Translations under genes and position numbers: made by a program
Part shown: positions 35,829 to 64,000 of the stretch, one piece after another
Layout of the letters: each line of letters opens with the position of its first letter
Position numbering within the stretch: the stretch's first letter is position 1
Assembly (NCBI RefSeq): GCF_008831285.2
Contig: NC_045138.2
Location: 36,757,115-36,821,114, forward strand
Length of the DNA stretch: 64,000 nucleotides
Origin: Nymphaea colorata
Lineage: Eukaryota > Streptophyta > Magnoliopsida > Nymphaeales > Nymphaeaceae
Direction of reading: 5' to 3'
Notes under the pieces: model-generated
The model's input: only the letters and a program-made list of their open reading frames with translations
Databases searched by the model: none
What the model was told of the DNA's origin: nothing

Positions 35829-37338
35829 TTAGGAACCTTGTAACGCGCCTTGCAATGCCTCTTGACCTTCCCCGCTCTCATCTGCAATAGAAAGTCCAAA
35901 ATTACAGCTTGACAACCACAACAGCAGCAGGGAATGAAAACGCTTATTGCAATCATTGAGAACGTTTACAGCATAAGGAAGGACAACAACAATGTCATTT
36001 TGGCCACTACGACGAGGAGAAAGAGTGTGGAAAGCAATCAATGCATTGCACGTTTTACAGGAGAAATTCCAACAAACATCATATACTTTTGACAAAAACC
36101 GGTCGAGCACACTAGTATGTCAAACTACTTTAAAGGCCAGCTCTCTTCATTGATTTGAACTAGCAAAAATTAATTATTTTTGTATTTACAGCAAGGAATA
36201 TAAAGCTAAAATGACAATTCGTTGATGTTGGTCGCAGTGGAAAACTGATTATTTTGAATTCCAAGCAAGATCATGGTACCCAACCAGAATTCGGACATAC
36301 GCGTCTTATTCTTGAGAATCTCCTAAACCGCCATAAACCTTCCATGTGCAAGTATGGCTTGATAACACCTAAAAATGTGAAAAAGAAAGGTCATCGTATA
36401 TATTGAACTCAACATAACAAGAAATAGTTGCTCAGCGGTGGTAGGACGTGAAACGAGGATGGAGATCTGCTAGGCTACGAGCCTGGCCAGTTTTGGGCTG
36501 TTAACACTTGACCTGTATCAGGCTATACCAACCTGGACGTGAACAGAAAGTTCGAAATCCTACGGCAAATTGTTTAGGAATTTTTTCAGTCATATCAATT
36601 ATCAACGCCTCCAATCCAATCCATCCAACAAAGAGAGCTACAATTAAGAAACCAAGGGGAACCCCACAGGGCACAACCCGCATCACTCTCGCAACTTTTT
36701 TTTTTTATCAAAGGAGCAATTTATGAATTGTAATAACTAGGAAAGGTACCGTGGGCGTCGACATCTCCACCTTCTTGCTTGTCCGGCTTTGCATCTTGTC
36801 CTTGAGTTGGCTGAAAAAACACGCGGATGAATGAGAACATAAGAAGCTTATCGGGAAACAAATCAAACATATACAAAATCACATTCCCAGTTTCTTTTAC
36901 CTCATTGTCTTGCATTATTGAAGCGATCAACCTCGATGCCTCATCGTCCGCCTGAAACCCAAACATGCATTATTCAAGTCAATGGCAGAAATTTCAAAAC
37001 CGCTTGCACGAATGCAGATCGAGCTATCGAATTCATTTTCCCGACAGATAAACAACAGAAAGGAAACCACCAATCTGAAACTTTGAAATAATGCGTAAGA
37101 ATGCTTGTGACAACCCCACAATCATTGAACGACCGCCAATCATCGGAAAGGAAGAGTCTCGACTCCCAACATGACCAAGAACCCAGAACTCTGATATTTT
37201 GTTTCGTTGCACCAACAAGAAAAGAAATGATACCAAATTATAGGAATGGAGACAAAGCGGTTCGGTAATTACGCAGAAAGAACGCGAGCGCACGACGGGG
37301 AAAAGACAGAGAAGACGTCGGAACTCGGCCTCATCCAT
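35829..37338 (-). CDS. Small 76-aa protein, four short exons, family unknown
   Basis: Exons 5' to 3': 37338-37273 (22 codons), 36951-36901 (17 codons), 36810-36750, 35881-35829 (stop TAA). All introns are GT-AG and phases close; the last junction restores an Asp codon (G|AT). The protein starts MDEAEFRRLLCLFPVVRSRS followed by FC, then ADDEASRLIASIMQDNE. It ends in a hydrophilic Gln/Gly/Asp-rich tail (PTQGQDAKPDKQEGGDVDAH, ending ALQGALQGS). There is no signal peptide or membrane segment. The N-terminal block looks conserved (an amphipathic EFRRLL helix then LFPVVRSR), and I believe similar short plant proteins exist, but I cannot name the family or function. Some relatives may be longer, in which case this could be a shortened C-terminus or one splice form. 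An out-of-frame ATG 37 bases upstream opens a 14-codon ORF overlapping the start. Confidence 0.62.
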
Positions 37339-37375
37339 TGCTTGCACGAATAGGAAGTTCTTGAAGCGTTGGCAT
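37331..37375 (-). promoter_or_regulatory. Upstream ORF overlapping the start of the 76-aa protein
   Basis: ATG at 37375-37373 begins MPTLQELPIRASNG. It stops at a TGA that overlaps the main start region (ATGGATGA). If it is in the transcript, it would be expected to limit initiation at the main ATG. The transcription start is unknown. Confidence 0.4.
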
Positions 37376-38531
37376 TTTACCACCTCTGCTGCTCGGGATC
37401 AAAGAGGGTTCGGTTCAGTGCAATAGATCGATCCGACAGTATTTGCCATTACGGGTCCACGGTATGGGTTTTGACATATTTGCTTTTGTTGAACTGTTCT
37501 TTTGTTCGAGATGTCCGACGACGACGATTTCAGGGGTAAATGGATGTAGGCATTAAACATTAAAAATTGGATTCTTTCCTTCGCATGTTTTTACATGTTA
37601 CACATTTTCTTTCCTCTTTTTGATCGTTCACCGCAACGACGTGTTGGCTACACCGTATTTTGCTCCTGGTCTACACAGGGCCTGTTCGTTCTTGCTGGAC
37701 GATTTGCATTAGAGTAGAGATCTGGAATTGTTCGAACCGTATCTATATTATCTTTGGAAGAGCCTTGTCTTCCAATTCTGAGGATTGCCATCAAGTAATC
37801 GTTCATAATGGTCGGATCCCAAACTTGTTCACTGTTGGGGACCGAAGACATTGAGGTTCCGGATCCGTGTGTAGGTCCCATTCTGGCCCACTCGGGTCCT
37901 GATACAGAAAATGTCCTAGCGAATGAAACTCCGGTCCTAAACTTGCGTCCGTAAATCAGAAAATTCACATGACAGCCACTTGCCCAAACCCCAATAAGAA
38001 AACCCAGAACCTTTCCAAGCACTCGGATCAGACGCCCATAGAGGATTACTACATGGATCAGATCACCTTAAACCATAAAAATTTTATTAAACCAATAACT
38101 TATCATCCAACATGCACCTCTGACATAATTTGGTAGAACTGCCCATGGGCATCCATCAACATCCAAGATGCGTCACATTGAATAGTCCGATAGAACAGTT
38201 TCGGGGAGACGCCAAGCTTAGCCGATTGAGGTGGTTTTGACAATTGAACGAGCTCCAGATGCAGGATCGTGTAGAAACTGATTGAATTCGGTTTGGCAAT
38301 CGAATGGGCTCCAGATGCAGCATCAAGTTCAAAACATGGAGAAACTAGTTGGCTGGATGGATTACTAAGAGTATAGTGCTCGTCACTTGAGTGCCAATAA
38401 AGATATGATTCGACTGGGTGCGGAAAACATTTGCCCATGGGTGGCTTGGTGGATCAAGCCGAATGCAAATGCTTCTGCTAGAGAAGGTGCTCTCCACATT
38501 TTTCTGGACAAAGTCAAGCGGAGCATGGTTT
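37376..38531. other. Spacer between the ECM29 3' end and the 76-aa gene
   Basis: Holds the upstream region of the 76-aa gene and the ECM29 3' UTR. A gggcctgttcgttcttgctg stretch at about 37679 resembles a transposon end. A 28-base imperfect direct repeat (ctccagatgcag core) lies at 38241-38268 and 38297-38324. The 124-codon minus-strand ORF at 37648-38022 shows no recognised motif. Confidence 0.45.
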
Positions 38532-62764
<24,233 letters not shown>

Positions 62765-64000
62765 CTGAAAATGAAAAGATATACAATGTGAAGCTATAGA
62801 CAACCAGGTAAAAAATCAACTTCAAGAGCACATTTAATAGACATAGGTTTGTACAAACTTGACATCAGAAATTTCTTCTAAACTGAAACTGGATAAATAA
62901 GAAAGGTAAATACATTTCCACCACGAAGCATATCACATAGAAACTTTTTACCATGCAATAAGTGATAATGCCTGTGTAACTCCACTGGATGTCTAAGAAG
63001 ATTAATGTTAAAGAAAGGAAACACAGAGAATTTTTCTTAGAATATATGATACATCATTTGAGCTTAGGAGAAGAAACAAGTTCCCAAAACCCATGAATGA
63101 TGTACGCTGTTCCATGTAAGACCTTGTTTTGGATAGCAAAAGAATAAAAATTATTAATATGGAGATGCTTTTCTGATACTGTTGACCCCAACCAACCAAA
63201 GAAATCAGTGAGATGCACTAAAAGTCTGCACTTTGGATATAAACTGTTTATCACAAATGCTGAAGAGAATATTGTGAACATGATCCATTAGCAAGGCAAG
63301 TGTAATGGGTAAAAATACCACGGACATGGGATAAAACTTGTGGAAGAGCATAAATGAATGGAAAAGTGGTAAAATTCTTTTTTTCCAGCTGCATTCTTTT
63401 CAAAGTAGCAAGAAATCTTTATTGGAAAGATTTAGTAACCACACTTGCAAACTGCAAATTATCCAATATGTGCTTCCAAGTTCAACGGGGGTATAAACTA
63501 CAAACATTAATTCTTAAAGAAGAGAAGGATAATCTTGAGAAAAATTTAACTTTTTGAAAAAGTTTGCATGGGATCAAACTGATATATTGATTGTTTATGA
63601 TGGGCGGACAGACATCCAAAGGCATCCACTATCTAACTTTATTGCCCTTGCATATGATGTATCAATGGTGGGTAAAAACACCATTGAGGCATGTTATAGT
63701 ACCTGTGAAAGAGCAGAAATGGAATGAAAAGTAGGAAGTTTTTTTTTTTTTAGTTGCATTCCTTTCAATGTAGCAAGAAACCCTTATTGGAAAGAATTTA
63801 GCAACCTCACTTGCATATTGCAAATTACCTAAACATGTGCCTCCGGGTTCAGAGAGCCTATGAACATCAGTTCTTAAAGATGAGAAGAATGATGTTGAAA
63901 AGAAAAAAACTTTGAAAGAAGTTTGCATGGGATTGAACTGATCTATCAATGATTGAAAGAAACCTAGACTAGAGAGAATTACAAGTTCCCAAAGTGGGAG
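62765..64000 (-). other. ECM29 upstream intron, continues past the edge
   Basis: No further ECM29 exon was found on the minus strand up to the right edge. The next upstream exon must end in phase 1. The stretch contains a tandem segmental duplication at about 63304-63958. Confidence 0.55.
63304..63958. repeat. About 363-bp-period imperfect tandem duplication
   Basis: Copy 1 at about 63304-63590 and copy 2 at about 63667-63958 share in order tgggtaaaaa-acca, ttgcattc-tttcaa-gtagc, tattggaaaga and gtttgcatgggat. Copies differ at many bases and by small indels, so the duplication is old. Confidence 0.85.

Noticed and set aside
37648-38022. 124-codon minus-strand ORF between ECM29 and the 76-aa gene
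   Set aside because: No motif; it runs into a transposon-end-like gggcctgtt sequence and is probably repeat-derived.

Overview
The window is nuclear DNA of a flowering plant. Its genes are split by GT-AG introns of 0.08 to about 2.5 kb. It is AT-rich and full of GA/TA microsatellites. It carries a CLE peptide-hormone gene and a cytosolic-type tRNA-Glu, and the protein genes read as angiosperm versions of eukaryotic families. I cannot name the species from sequence alone.

Layout. 1-6048 (+): 3' part of hydroxymethylglutaryl-CoA lyase (leucine catabolism); its first exon(s) lie left of the window. 8460-13293 (-): complete ten-exon gene for RNA polymerase III subunit RPC4 (297 aa), tail-to-tail with the lyase. 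14031-16081: a decayed DNA transposon with a broken Myb/SANT-like ORF. 16.1-30.9 kb: gene-poor, microsatellite-rich DNA with two genes I can support: a short CLE-type secreted peptide precursor (22716-22976, -) and tRNA-Glu(UUC) (27669-27742, -). 30974-34195 (+): complete three-exon mitochondrial chaperonin 10 (97 aa). 35829-37338 (-): four-exon gene for a 76-aa protein I cannot name. 38532-62764 (-): 27 exons encoding the C-terminal ~1,477 residues of the proteasome adaptor ECM29; the 5' end is beyond the right edge.

These are unrelated housekeeping genes (mitochondrial metabolism, Pol III transcription, protein folding and turnover) plus one signalling peptide. There is no operon and no sign that neighbours act together. 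Exon models were built by hand: each junction was placed so that the splice site, the codon phase and the family sequence agree, and all phases close. Family assignments rest on recalled conserved motifs, not on a database search. Many introns and spacers carry short tandem duplications and a degenerate AT-rich dispersed repeat. I found no CRISPR, rRNA or complete autonomous transposon.
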